This document shows, one piece after another, positions 18,898 through 28,102 of a stretch of DNA of 64,000 bases. The first letter of the stretch is position 1, and the number at the start of each line of letters is the position of its first letter. Source of the DNA: Gemmatirosa kalamazoonensis (lineage in GTDB: Bacteria > Gemmatimonadota > Gemmatimonadetes > Gemmatimonadales > Gemmatimonadaceae). The notes below the pieces were generated by a model. The model was given only the letters and a program-made list of their open reading frames with translations, had not been told where the DNA came from and searched no databases. Position numbers and translations under genes: made by a program. Location: positions 496,001 to 560,000 of the forward strand of contig NZ_CP007130.1 of the NCBI RefSeq assembly GCF_000522985.1, read 5' to 3'.

Positions 18898-19969
18898 GGT
18901 CGATGACGTCCCGGAGCGCACCGGCGCTCGGGAGGCGGTCGGGCGGTTCGGTGGCCAGCGCGCGCTGCATCGCCTGCGCCACCGCGTCCGGCACGTCGGG
19001 GCGGAGGGCGCGCACGTCGGGCGCCGGACCGGTGTCGCGGCCGGTGAGCACCGCGCGCAGCGCCGCGCCGCGATACGGGCGCTCGCCGGTCAGCATCTCG
19101 TACAGCAGGCCACCGAGCGCGTAGACGTCGGTGTACGTCCCCACGCGCTCGCCGCGCGCCTGCTCGGGGCTCATGTAGCGCGGCGTACCGATCGCCGCGC
19201 CGGGCACGGTGAGCGCGCCGTCCATGTCCGCGAGGTCGAGCGCGCGCGCGACGCCGAAGTCGGCGAGGTGCGCGGCGCCGTCGGCCGTCACGAGCACGTT
19301 CTCCGGCTTCACGTCGCGGTGCACGATGCCGTGGGCGTGCAGGTGGGCCAGCGCGTCGGCCATCTGTCGCCCGACGCGCAGCGCGTCGGCGAGCGCGAGC
19401 CGGCGCTCCGCCTGCAGCCGCTCGCGCAGCGTGGGCCCGTCGACGAACGGCATGGTGAACCAGAGGCGCCCGTCACTCTCCCCCGACTCGAGCACCGGGA
19501 CGAGGTTCGGATGCGAGACGCGCGAGCCGACGCGGATCTCGCGCAGGAAGCGCTGGCGCGTGTCGGCGACCGCGAGCGCCGCGGCGACCGACGGGCGCAG
19601 CACCTTGATCGCGACGTCGGTGGCCCGGCCCTCGTCGTGCGCGAGGTACACGACGCCCATGCCGCCCTTGCCGAGCAGCCGCACGACGCGGAACGGCCCG
19701 ACGTGCTCGTCCGGGGCGAGCTGCTCGCGCACGGGCGGGCGATTGCCTAACAGCTCCGCCGGTCGGCGGTCGAGCACCGAGGTCGCCGATGCGTCGGCGG
19801 CGAGCATCGCCTCGACGTCGGCGCGGAGCGTGGCGTCGAGGCCGGCGAGCCACGCGGCGCGCGCCGGCTCGGGCTGCGCCAGCGCTTCGTGGAACAGCTG
19901 CTGCACGAGCGCCCAGCGCGTCTGCGCGGCCGAGGGCGCGGCGGACCCGGTGTGCTCGGAGGGGAGCAT
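18890..19969 (-). CDS. Serine/threonine protein kinase
   Basis: 359 aa from ATG 19969. An N-terminal helical region typical of these kinases (about 15-75) precedes a complete Hanks-type kinase domain. It has the glycine loop LLGKGGMGVVYLAHD, the lysine in VAIKVLRP, HRDVKPENVLV, DFGVARAL and MSPEQARGE. There is no transmembrane segment and no C-terminal sensor domain, so input must come from elsewhere, plausibly the GAF-rich histidine kinase whose stop lies 5 bp upstream. The stop codon TAA is inside a GTTAGGC word that also forms the start region of the sigma-factor gene. Likely target: the ECF sigma factor. Confidence 0.92.
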   Translation of the reverse strand: MLPSEHTGSAAPSAAQTRWALVQQLFHEALAQPEPARAAWLAGLDATLRADVEAMLAADASATSVLDRRPAELLGNRPPVREQLAPDEHVGPFRVVRLLGKGGMGVVYLAHDEGRATDVAIKVLRPSVAAALAVADTRQRFLREIRVGSRVSHPNLVPVLESGESDGRLWFTMPFVDGPTLRERLQAERRLALADALRVGRQMADALAHLHAHGIVHRDVKPENVLVTADGAAHLADFGVARALDLADMDGALTVPGAAIGTPRYMSPEQARGERVGTYTDVYALGGLLYEMLTGERPYRGAALRAVLTGRDTGPAPDVRALRPDVPDAVAQAMQRALATEPPDRLPSAGALRDVIDRA

Positions 19970-19974
19970 GCGTG

Positions 19975-22900
19975 TCAGGCCAGGGGGAGCGCGAGCGTGA
20001 ACGTGGAGCCCACGCCCGGCGCACTCACGACGGTGAGATCGCCGCCCATGCCGCGCGCGAGGTCGCGGCTGATCGCGAGCCCGAGCCCCGTGCCCTCGAG
20101 GTTCGTGGAGAGCGAGCGGCCGAGCTGCACGAACGGCTCGAAGATGTGCTCGATCTTCTCGGAGGGAATGCCGATGCCGGTGTCGCGCACCTCGACGAGC
20201 GCGCCCTCGCCGTCGCGCGCGCAGCGGATGACGACCTCGCCGTGCGCCGGCGTGTACTTCGCCGCGTTCGACAGGAGGTTGAGCAGGATCTGCCGCAGCT
20301 TGTCGGCGTCGGCCCGCACGACGAGCGTCGCGTCGCACCCCGCGTGCGCGTGGCGGATGCCCTTCGCGTCGAACTGCGGCTCGACGAGCGCGGCGACGGC
20401 ACACACCGCGTCGTGCAGCGACACCGCGACCGGGTGGAACTCGACCTTCCCGGCGTCGAGCTTCGCGAAGTTCAACACGTCGTTGATGAGGCCGAGCAGG
20501 TGCGACTGCGACGCCTGGATCCGCGCCAGCGCCTCGGACTGCGCGTCGGTGAGCGGGCCGTGGATCCCGAGCTCGAGCAGCTGTGCGTGGCCGCCGATCG
20601 CGTTCAGCGGCGTGCGCAGCTCGTGGCTCATCGTCGCCAGGAAGTCCATCTTCGCGCGGTTCGCCGCCTCGGCCTCGGCGCGCGCGACACGCTCCGCCTC
20701 GTAGAGCCGCGCGTTCTCCAACGCGACGGCGCTGCGCCGCGCGAGCTCCTCGGCGAGTGCGAGATCGTCGGCATCGTACTGCCGGTCGGACTCGGTGATC
20801 ATGAACGACAGCGCGCCGAGCGTGGTGTTCGCGACGACGAGCGGCGCGAGCATGTACGACCGGATCCCGACGCCCGAGATCGCCGCGCGCTGCGCCTCGT
20901 TAGGCACGTGGGCGGCGAGCCGCTCCGGCGTCAGGTCGGGGACGAGCACCCCGTGGCCGTCGAGCAGTCGCTGGAACGTCTCGGGCTCCACGCGCTGCCG
21001 CACGTCGAGGTTCGCACGAGCGGAGGCGGCGATGAGCGCCGCCTTCGCCGGGTCGACATGGACGTTGACCGCGCGCTCGAACGCGCCCGCCGCGTACAGC
21101 AGGTCCACCGCGCAGCCGTCGGCGAACGTGGGAACGGCGAGCTTCGCGATCGCGGCGAGCGTCCCGCGGACGTCGAGCGGTGCCGCGAGCGTGCGTCCGG
21201 CATCCGCGAGGACGCGCAGACGGCGCGACAGCCGCTCGGCCTTCTCGCGCTCGTGGCGCTCCGCCTCGTACAGGTTCGCGCGGGCGAGGGCGAGCGCGCA
21301 CTGGCCGGCGAACGCGCGCATGTGCTCGCGCTCCGCCTCGGTGAACGGGCGCGGCTCCGTGAAGTTGAACACCACGAGGCCGAGGAGCCGGCGGCCGGCG
21401 TGCAGCGGCAGCGCCGCGAACGCGGGGAACCCGTGGTGCGCCATCGCCGGCACGAGCACCGGGAATCGCTCGCGCGCCTCGTCCATCGACCGCACGAACA
21501 CCGGCGCGCCGGTGCGCACCACCTCGCTCCCCGCCGTGCCGCGGTCGATGGGATAGCGGCGCCACGGCCGCATGAACTCCGACGACAGCCCGGCCGCGCC
21601 GAGCTGCACGAACTCGCGGTCGTCGTCGCTCAGCAGGTTGAACAGGCCGCCGGCCGCGCCGAACGCGGGGCGCGCGCGCTCGAGCGCGACCGCGGCGACA
21701 TCCTCGGGCCGCACCGCGCCGGTGAGCGCGGCGGTGAGCGTCTGCAGCTCGCGCACGCGCGCCGCCTCGGCCACCGCCGCCGCGCGCGCCTCCCCCGACG
21801 ACTCGAACAGCCGCGCGCGCTCCTTCGCCTGCGCGCACTGCGCGGCGAACGCGACGAGCTGCGCGCGCTCGTCGTCGCTCACGACGTGCGGCGCGCGCCA
21901 CGCGAACGCGATCATGCCGAGCGTGCGCGCATCGACGCGGAGCGGCAGCGCGACGATGGCCTCGTATCGGCCGGCTTCCATCACCGGCACGAACGCGGGG
22001 AACGCGCGCCGCACGGCTTCGAGGTCCTCCAGTAGCACCGGCTCGCCGGTCGTCACCACACGCCCGCCGGGCGAGCCGCTCGTCACGGTGTAGCGCCGCC
22101 AGTGCGCGACGGTGTCGTCCGGGAAGCCGGCCTGCGCGAGCAGCGACAGCGTGACGCCGTCGGCGTGCAGCCGCGTCACCACGCCGGCGTCGGCGCCGAA
22201 CGCGGGGATGCCATGATGCAGCACGACGTGCGCGACGGCGTCGTTCGTGAGCGCGGAGCCCAGCGCCGCGGTGAGCGCCTGGAGCTGCCGCGTGCGCTCC
22301 GCCGCGCGCTCCGCCGCCGCGCGGGCCGCGCGCTCCGCGGTGTGCAGCTGCGCGTTGTCGAGCGCGAGCGCGGCCCGCGCGGCGAGCTCGCCGGCGAGTG
22401 GCAGGTCCGCATGCGTGTAGCCAGGCGCACCGTCGCCACGCACGAGCGTGAGCGCGCCGAGCGTGCGGCCGCGCGCGCGCAGCGGTACGCAGAGGTACGA
22501 GCGCAGGCCGAGCGCCTCGAGCGCGGCGCGGCGCTCGGGCACGCGGGCGAGCGCAGCGGCCAGCGGCGTCGGGATCTCCGTGGCGACCTGCGGCTCGCCG
22601 CTGCGCACGACGGCCGGCGCGCCGTACGCCCACGTCGGCTCCGACGGCCAGCGCACGACCTCGCGCGCGGCTTCCATCCGGTCCGGCTCGACGTGCACCG
22701 CCGCGACGCGCCGCAGCGTGTCGTCGTCGGCCAGCAGATCGACCATCGCCCAGTCGGCGAGCGTCGGCAGCGCGGCACGCGCGACCGCGGCGGCCGTCTC
22801 GTCGACGTCGAGCGAGCGCGCGATCGCCGCGCTCGCGGTGCCGAGCAACCGGTCGGCGGCCTCCGCGCGGCGTCGCTCGGTGACGTCGCGGAAGACGATG

Positions 22901-23757
22901 GTGGCGCCGTCGTCGATCGGCGCGATGCGCGCCTCGACCCACGCGCCCACGGACGCGGCGTACTCCTCGACGGTGGACGAGCGCCCGTCGCGGATCGCCG
23001 CCCAGATCGCGCGTGAGAACCGCGTCTCGGCGAGCGCCGGATACACGTCGGAGGCGGCGCGGCCGATCAGCATGGACGCGGGCTTGCCGAGCATCGACTC
23101 GGCCCGCGCGTTGAGGTAGGTGAAGCGATAGGCGCGATCGACGGCCAGGAAGCCGTCCTCGATCGACGCGAGCACCATCTCACTCAGCGCGCGCGCGCGG
23201 CGCTCCGCCTCGGACAGCCGCGCGCGGTCGAGCGCCTGCGCGCACTGGTCGGCGAACGCCTGCATGAACGCGCGCTCCTCGGACGTGAACGCGCGCGGCG
23301 CGGGGAACGTGATGGTGAGCGCGCCGAGCACGACTTCGTCGACACGCAGCGGAAGCACGCACCACGCGCCGTCGGTCACCCCGGACGGGAGGACGCCGGG
23401 GGCCTGCGCGTAGCGCGCGGTCCACCCGGCGAGCGACTCGACGTAGACCGGCTCGCGCGTGCGCACGACGTCGCGCGCGGGGAGCGGTACCGCGTCGGGA
23501 AAGGACGCCTGCCCGTCCGGCGAGAGCTCGACGACGGCGCCGGTGTGTGCGCCGAGCGCGGGGACGAGCTGCGAGACGACGACGTCGGCCACCGCGTCCC
23601 GAGCGAGTGGGCGGGCGAGCGCGGCACTCAGCCGCTGCAGCGCCTTCGTGCGTGCGGCGGGGGTTCGCGCGAGCCGCGTGACGCCGTCGCCGGACGCGGA
23701 GTGCGGCGAGTCGAACGAGCGACGCGTGAAAGGCACGGGGTGGGACGGAGGCGGCAT
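19975..23757 (-). CDS. Multi-GAF/PAS hybrid-type sensor histidine kinase
   Basis: 1,260 aa from ATG 23757 (MPPPSHPVPF). Order: GAF1 (about 35-180), PAS (185-300, DGFLAVDRAYRFTYLNARAE), GAF2 (305-465), GAF3 (480-650), GAF4 (665-830), GAF5 (845-1010), HisKA with phospho-acceptor His in FLATMSHELRTPLNAI, and HATPase_c with LLNLLSNAAKYTP, DTGIGIPSEK and GTGLGLAIS. GAF3 and GAF4 are clear duplicates (both have HWRRY or PWRRY followed by a V-V-x-T-G-x-P-V motif); GAF2 resembles GAF5. No membrane segment and no receiver domain. It heads an operon with a Ser/Thr kinase and an ECF sigma factor, and no response regulator is nearby, so the phosphoryl route is unknown. Confidence 0.92.
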   Translation of the reverse strand: MPPPSHPVPFTRRSFDSPHSASGDGVTRLARTPAARTKALQRLSAALARPLARDAVADVVVSQLVPALGAHTGAVVELSPDGQASFPDAVPLPARDVVRTREPVYVESLAGWTARYAQAPGVLPSGVTDGAWCVLPLRVDEVVLGALTITFPAPRAFTSEERAFMQAFADQCAQALDRARLSEAERRARALSEMVLASIEDGFLAVDRAYRFTYLNARAESMLGKPASMLIGRAASDVYPALAETRFSRAIWAAIRDGRSSTVEEYAASVGAWVEARIAPIDDGATIVFRDVTERRRAEAADRLLGTASAAIARSLDVDETAAAVARAALPTLADWAMVDLLADDDTLRRVAAVHVEPDRMEAAREVVRWPSEPTWAYGAPAVVRSGEPQVATEIPTPLAAALARVPERRAALEALGLRSYLCVPLRARGRTLGALTLVRGDGAPGYTHADLPLAGELAARAALALDNAQLHTAERAARAAAERAAERTRQLQALTAALGSALTNDAVAHVVLHHGIPAFGADAGVVTRLHADGVTLSLLAQAGFPDDTVAHWRRYTVTSGSPGGRVVTTGEPVLLEDLEAVRRAFPAFVPVMEAGRYEAIVALPLRVDARTLGMIAFAWRAPHVVSDDERAQLVAFAAQCAQAKERARLFESSGEARAAAVAEAARVRELQTLTAALTGAVRPEDVAAVALERARPAFGAAGGLFNLLSDDDREFVQLGAAGLSSEFMRPWRRYPIDRGTAGSEVVRTGAPVFVRSMDEARERFPVLVPAMAHHGFPAFAALPLHAGRRLLGLVVFNFTEPRPFTEAEREHMRAFAGQCALALARANLYEAERHEREKAERLSRRLRVLADAGRTLAAPLDVRGTLAAIAKLAVPTFADGCAVDLLYAAGAFERAVNVHVDPAKAALIAASARANLDVRQRVEPETFQRLLDGHGVLVPDLTPERLAAHVPNEAQRAAISGVGIRSYMLAPLVVANTTLGALSFMITESDRQYDADDLALAEELARRSAVALENARLYEAERVARAEAEAANRAKMDFLATMSHELRTPLNAIGGHAQLLELGIHGPLTDAQSEALARIQASQSHLLGLINDVLNFAKLDAGKVEFHPVAVSLHDAVCAVAALVEPQFDAKGIRHAHAGCDATLVVRADADKLRQILLNLLSNAAKYTPAHGEVVIRCARDGEGALVEVRDTGIGIPSEKIEHIFEPFVQLGRSLSTNLEGTGLGLAISRDLARGMGGDLTVVSAPGVGSTFTLALPLA

Positions 23758-23953
23758 CTCGGGGTAAGCATGGCGTCGGGGGAGCACGGTGGCAACCGAG
23801 CCGGCGGGCACGCGGTACCTAGGTGCCAGGGGGGCTCCCCCCCCTTCGCCCAAGGTGCCATGCGCCGATTCCGGCGCGGTACCATTCCGACGCGGGCCGG
23901 ATCCCCGGATCGCGGCGCCGGCTCACGTCTCCTCGCCGGAGAAAGCCCCTCGT

Positions 23954-24005
23954 GTTTGGTACGCGGATCAGCGGATTCGTGAATCAATCGATCCGCGTAC
24001 CAAAC
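23954..24005. repeat. 16-bp perfect inverted repeat
   Basis: 23954-23969 pairs perfectly with 23990-24005, with a 20-base loop; each arm includes GGTACGCGGATC. The GCGGATC unit is shared with the hairpin at 34374-34443, suggesting a common family. It lies upstream of the histidine kinase gene and downstream of the receptor gene. Confidence 0.8.
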
Positions 24006-24070
24006 CCCGGGAGGGTGGCTCCCTCGATGAGCCACGCGCGGCGCGCCGATCACGCGTCCGTCGCGGAGAC

Positions 24071-24206
24071 GCGGAGCACTGCGTCTTCGAAGCGAACCGC
24101 AGAGGACGCAGAGGGCCGCAGAGGAGACCAACTCCCGTCGTTGGTGGTCCTCTGCGGCCCTCTGCGTCCTCCGCGGTTCATTCACACTGCCAAGGCAGTG
24201 CTCCGC
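24071..24206. repeat. Nested long hairpin, 32-bp stem with one mismatch
   Basis: 24094-24125 pairs with 24148-24179 over 32 bp with one mismatch and a 22-base loop. The arms are tandem GCAGAGG-type units. A second, outer 12-bp perfect repeat pairs 24071-24082 with 24195-24206 (GCGGAGCACTGC). It begins 17 bp beyond the stop of the TonB-type receptor gene, where a strong terminator would be expected. The arm units resemble repeats seen in several unrelated phyla, as I recall; a search would settle this. Confidence 0.85.
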
Positions 24207-24223
24207 CTGTTCCGCGTCCCGAC

Positions 24224-26722
24224 TCAGCTACCCGACGGGAACCCGGCGCCGCCCTGCTGGTTGTCCTGCGGCCGCTCACGCACGCGCGGCGGACGGCCGA
24301 AGTTGTACTGGTAGCTCACGAACACGCCGCGCACGCCCGGCCTGCGCGCCGTGATCTGCGTCAGGTTGTCGTCGCCCGCCTGAATCCGGAACTTGTTCGT
24401 GTTGAACGGGTCGACGACGCGGATCGCCACCGATGCCTTCTCGCCGTCGATCTTCTGCCGCAGCACGACGTTCGCCATCTGCATCGCGGCGAAGCGGCCG
24501 CGCTCGATCTTCATCGGCGCGCGATACATGTAGCTGCCCTGCAGCGTCGTCTTGCTCGTGAGGTTGAACGTGCCGTTCACGCGCGACATCCACGTCACCG
24601 CGTCGGAGCCGAGGCTCGACTGCGAGCCGCCGTCGGTCACCATCTTGAAGACGTTGAAGCCGGCGAAGCCATTGAACTTCCTGCCGAGCCGCAGCGAGCC
24701 GTTGAGGTCCGTGCCCCACGAGCTGCTCGTCGCGAGGTTCTTGAACGACACCGTCGTCACGTCGCGCCCGTCCACTTCGGCGTCGGTGTCGATGTCGACG
24801 CGGATGACGTTCGTCGTGCGCCGGTAGAACGGCGCGAGCTGCAGCGTGCCGAGCTTGCCGTTGCGCGTGACGCCGAACTCGTACGCGTCGGTGTACTCGG
24901 GGTTCAGCTTCGGGTTGCCGATGAACACGTTCTGCACGTCGAAGAACGTCGGGAACGGGTTCAGCTCCTGCGTACCGGGACGGCGGATGCGGCGCGAGTA
25001 GCTCGCCTTGAGCTGCGTGGCGGACGACGCGTTGTACATCACGACGCCGCTCGGGAAGAGGCTCGTGTAGTGATACGGGTAGTGCTCCGGCTGCGCGGCG
25101 AGCGAGAAGTCGCGGGCCGCGTACTCCGCGCGAAGCCCCGCCTGCAGGTCGAACTTGCCGGCGCCCTGGCTGAACACGCCGTACGCCGCCTGGACCTTCT
25201 CGTCGAACGCGAGCGCGTTCGAGAGATCGCTGCGCACCCACGTGCCGCTGCCCAACGCGTCCTTGCGCACGCCGTAGTCGCGGTCGAGCCAGCGGCTGTC
25301 GCTCTTCGCGCCCGTCTCGAGCTTGCGGCGCTTGTCGAACGTCTTCGTGTAGTCGACCTGCGCGACGAGCTGCTGCTGCACGGCGTCGGTCTCGTCGATC
25401 TCGTTCTCGGTGCGCGTCGCCTGCGCGAGCGGCTGGCGCCACAGGCCGGTGTCGTCCTCGTCGTGGCTGCGGTTGTAGCGCACCTCGGCCGACAGCTCGT
25501 GCTTCTTCTTCGGGTCGAACGTGCGCTTGAACGCCGAGCTGAGGTCGGTGTAGAGGCCCGTCGAGCGCGAGTCGCGCAGCCGGTCGTAGCTGTCGAGCAG
25601 CGCCTGCGTGGAGTTCAGCTCCTCGTAGGTGCTCGTCGTCGCGTCGGTCGAGCGCCGGTGGCTCAGCGTCCCCGCCGTCGACAGCACGTCGCGCTTGTTG
25701 AACTTGTAGTCGACGGTCGTCGTGAAGTTCTGGCCGCCGTTGCCGTTCAGGCCGCGCAGATCCTGGTTCGTGATCGGCGCGGCGATGTTCGCGCCGTGAC
25801 GCACGCGATCGTTGACGCCGGTGACGGTGCGGTCGTCGGCGTTCACGCCGATCGTCGTGAACGTCGTCCACGGTCCGCTCTGGTAGCCGAGGTTCGCGGA
25901 CGCGTTGTAGCGATCCTCGCTCGCCGCGCCGACGTTCACGCCGCCGGAGAGCCCGAGGTCGACGTTCTGCTTCAGCACGATGTTGAGGATCCCGGCCATC
26001 CCCTCGGGGTCGTACTTCGCCGACGGGTTCGGGATGACCTCGACCTTCTCGATGACGTTCGCCGGCAGCGTCTTCAGGTACGACGCGAGCTGCGCGCCGC
26101 GGATCGGCGACGGGCGGCCGTTGATCTGGATGGCGACGTTCTCGTTGCCGCGATAGCTCACCTTGCCGTCGGCGTCGACCTGCACGGACGGCACGGCGTC
26201 GAGCACGTCGCTCGCGTTCGTGGCGGCGGGCGCGACGTCCTTCGCGCGGTACGCGGTGCGGTCGGGCTCCACGGCGACGGCAGCGCGCTCCTCGGTCACG
26301 TTGACCGCGGTGAGCGAGACGGCGACCCGCGTGAGCTTGACGGTGTCGATCGGCGCGCGCGGCGCGGCCTCGGTGATCGCGAACGGCATGACGCGCGGGG
26401 CATAGCCCAGTGCGGCGATGCGCAGCAGGTACGCGCCGTTGCGCAGCCCCTGCACGCGGAACGCGCCCTGCGGCGTGGTGATGGCGCCGGCGACGAGCGA
26501 CGAGTCGCGCCGCGCGCGGACGGTGATGCTCGCGCGCGCGATGGGCGTGCTGCCCTCGCCCTCGAGCACGGTGCCGCGCACCTCGCCATTGGCGGCGGGC
26601 ATCGCACCGGGCGCGCCACCAGGCGCGCCGCCGGGACGAGCGGTCGGGGGCGACGGTTGCTGCGCGGACGCGACGTGCACGGTAGCGAGCAGCGCGAGCG
26701 CGAGGGGGGCGGTGCGCCTCAT
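24224..26722 (-). CDS. TonB-dependent receptor-like outer-membrane beta-barrel protein
   Basis: 832 aa from ATG 26722, with signal peptide MRRTAPLALALLATVHVASAQ. After a Pro/Gly/Ala linker comes a carboxypeptidase-regulatory-like domain (about 50-135, GEVRGTVLEGEGSTPIARASI), then a plug domain (VLDAVPSVQVDADGKVSYRG, VEVIPNPSAKYDPEGMAGILNIVLK), then an OMP_b-brl_3 barrel ending in FVSYQYNFG. This is the outer-membrane beta-barrel family related to TonB receptors and common in Bacteroidota and Gemmatimonadota. No TonB box is obvious and no transporter genes adjoin it, so the substrate is unknown. Confidence 0.9.
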   Translation of the reverse strand: MRRTAPLALALLATVHVASAQQPSPPTARPGGAPGGAPGAMPAANGEVRGTVLEGEGSTPIARASITVRARRDSSLVAGAITTPQGAFRVQGLRNGAYLLRIAALGYAPRVMPFAITEAAPRAPIDTVKLTRVAVSLTAVNVTEERAAVAVEPDRTAYRAKDVAPAATNASDVLDAVPSVQVDADGKVSYRGNENVAIQINGRPSPIRGAQLASYLKTLPANVIEKVEVIPNPSAKYDPEGMAGILNIVLKQNVDLGLSGGVNVGAASEDRYNASANLGYQSGPWTTFTTIGVNADDRTVTGVNDRVRHGANIAAPITNQDLRGLNGNGGQNFTTTVDYKFNKRDVLSTAGTLSHRRSTDATTSTYEELNSTQALLDSYDRLRDSRSTGLYTDLSSAFKRTFDPKKKHELSAEVRYNRSHDEDDTGLWRQPLAQATRTENEIDETDAVQQQLVAQVDYTKTFDKRRKLETGAKSDSRWLDRDYGVRKDALGSGTWVRSDLSNALAFDEKVQAAYGVFSQGAGKFDLQAGLRAEYAARDFSLAAQPEHYPYHYTSLFPSGVVMYNASSATQLKASYSRRIRRPGTQELNPFPTFFDVQNVFIGNPKLNPEYTDAYEFGVTRNGKLGTLQLAPFYRRTTNVIRVDIDTDAEVDGRDVTTVSFKNLATSSSWGTDLNGSLRLGRKFNGFAGFNVFKMVTDGGSQSSLGSDAVTWMSRVNGTFNLTSKTTLQGSYMYRAPMKIERGRFAAMQMANVVLRQKIDGEKASVAIRVVDPFNTNKFRIQAGDDNLTQITARRPGVRGVFVSYQYNFGRPPRVRERPQDNQQGGAGFPSGS

Positions 26723-26903
26723 AGCGGGGCTCCCAGGAAGGCGGGTACGCATCGGGGCGATGCGTCGTGTCTCCCGCGCTACGGGCCGCGCGCGCTCGAG
26801 GTTTCGCGTTGTGACGAACGGAGGATGTTCGCGTCGTGTAAGGCGCGCGATGCAAGTGCTTGCAACGTCGCCGCAAACCACTGCACGCGAGGGACGCCCC
26901 GCG

Positions 26904-28013
26904 TTAGGCGGCCGCGAAGCGCACCGCGTAGCCTTTCGCGTCCGGCTCGACGAAGCGCAGCAGCGCGTCGCCTTCGGGCTCCAGCGCGCGCCGCACGCGC
27001 GCGCTCACCGACGCGAACGGCGTCGCGGTGAGCACCGCCTCGCCGCGCACGCGCGCCGCCTTCCACGTTCCCGCCACCACGCCGTCGACGAGGAACGTCG
27101 CCGCGACCTGCAGGTTCTTCGATACGACACGCGCACGGTGCGCGTCGGCGATCACGCGCGACCGATCGTCGTGCGCGAGCACCAGCGTGTCGAACTCGGG
27201 AAGGAGGCGGGGCGGCGCGTCGACGTCCTCGCCGGGACGCGGCGCCTCGGGCAGATCGAACAGTTCGCGCCCGCGCGCGTCGCGGAACATCGCCAGCTCG
27301 TCGCGCATCGCGTCGAACGTCGCCTTCAGCCCGCGCAGGCCGCACCACGCGCCCGCATCCGCCGGCGTCGCGGGGCCGAACGCGCCGAGATAGCGCCGCA
27401 CGAGCGCACGCATCGCGTCGGGTGCGGGCTCGCTCGGCACGGGGGTGCCTAACCAGTCGTCGGCGAGCGCGAACGCGGGCCCCGTCTCCCACCCCCACGC
27501 CGACCGATCGTTCGGCACCTGCACGAGCGGCAGGTGCATGCGCACCGCGTAGCCGAGCGCGCGCTCGTCGATCTCGGGGAACGCGCGCGACAGCTCCGCG
27601 CGCAGCACCTCGAACGTGCGCGGCTCCGCGGCCAGCAGTGGACGCGCCGCCGCGGTCACCGCGCCGAGGTTCTCGGCCATGAACCGGTCGCGCAGCACGC
27701 CGCGCATCGCCGCGGTCAGCATCGGCTGCAGCGCGGGACGCAGGCGCGCGAAGTCGTCCGCGCTCACGAGGTGCAGCGTGGCCCGCATCATCGTCGCGCG
27801 CACCACGGCGCGCGCGCGTACCGCGTCGAGCAGCGCGTCACGCGTGAAGCCGTCGAGCCGCACCCACAGCGCGACGAACGGCGGCCGCGCGAGCTGTGCC
27901 TGCAGGCCGCCGAGCCGCTCCACGGCGGCGGGCACGGCGTGGCGCTCGCGGGCGAGCAGCATCTGGCGGGCGAGCGTGGCGCGGTTGAGGTCGCGCACGG
28001 TGAGCGTGGTCAT
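26904..28013 (-). CDS. AlkZ-like winged-helix protein (HTH_42 family)
   Basis: 369 aa from ATG 28013. The HTH_42 family consists of tandem winged helices and includes AlkZ/YcaQ DNA glycosylases that remove alkylated bases and unhook interstrand crosslinks. GGLQAQLARPPFVALWVRL carries the Q-x-Q motif used by AlkZ-type enzymes. Later segments include RATMMRATLHLVSADDF, LGAFGPATPADAGAWCGL, and VVAGTWKAARVRGEAVL near the C-terminus. The stop TAA is inside a CGTTAGGC word. Its position close to the NHEJ genes fits a repair role, although many HTH_42 members are uncharacterised. Confidence 0.8.
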   Translation of the reverse strand: MTTLTVRDLNRATLARQMLLARERHAVPAAVERLGGLQAQLARPPFVALWVRLDGFTRDALLDAVRARAVVRATMMRATLHLVSADDFARLRPALQPMLTAAMRGVLRDRFMAENLGAVTAAARPLLAAEPRTFEVLRAELSRAFPEIDERALGYAVRMHLPLVQVPNDRSAWGWETGPAFALADDWLGTPVPSEPAPDAMRALVRRYLGAFGPATPADAGAWCGLRGLKATFDAMRDELAMFRDARGRELFDLPEAPRPGEDVDAPPRLLPEFDTLVLAHDDRSRVIADAHRARVVSKNLQVAATFLVDGVVAGTWKAARVRGEAVLTATPFASVSARVRRALEPEGDALLRFVEPDAKGYAVRFAAA

Positions 28014-28102
28014 GCGCACAATCTTACGCGCACCGCCCGTGCGCGCGCGGTTCGTCACCGAACGCATTCCGCCGGCGCGCCGATGATGGTAGCGTCGATC
28101 GC

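Larger units (their letters stand above)
23758..24223. other. 466-bp intergenic region rich in hairpins
   Basis: Between the histidine kinase start and the end of the TonB-type receptor gene. It holds no convincing gene; small ORFs here overlap inverted repeats and have biased translations. It contains two large hairpins, annotated separately, plus a run of eight C at 23838-23845. The histidine kinase promoter should lie in its left part but I cannot pick one out. Confidence 0.6.

Noticed and set aside
14161-20905. TTA codons as a bldA-like regulatory device
   Set aside because: The TTA codons lie within the GTTAGGC word in genes of all kinds, including housekeeping ones, and the word occurs equally as CCT-AAC and between genes, so tRNA control does not explain it.
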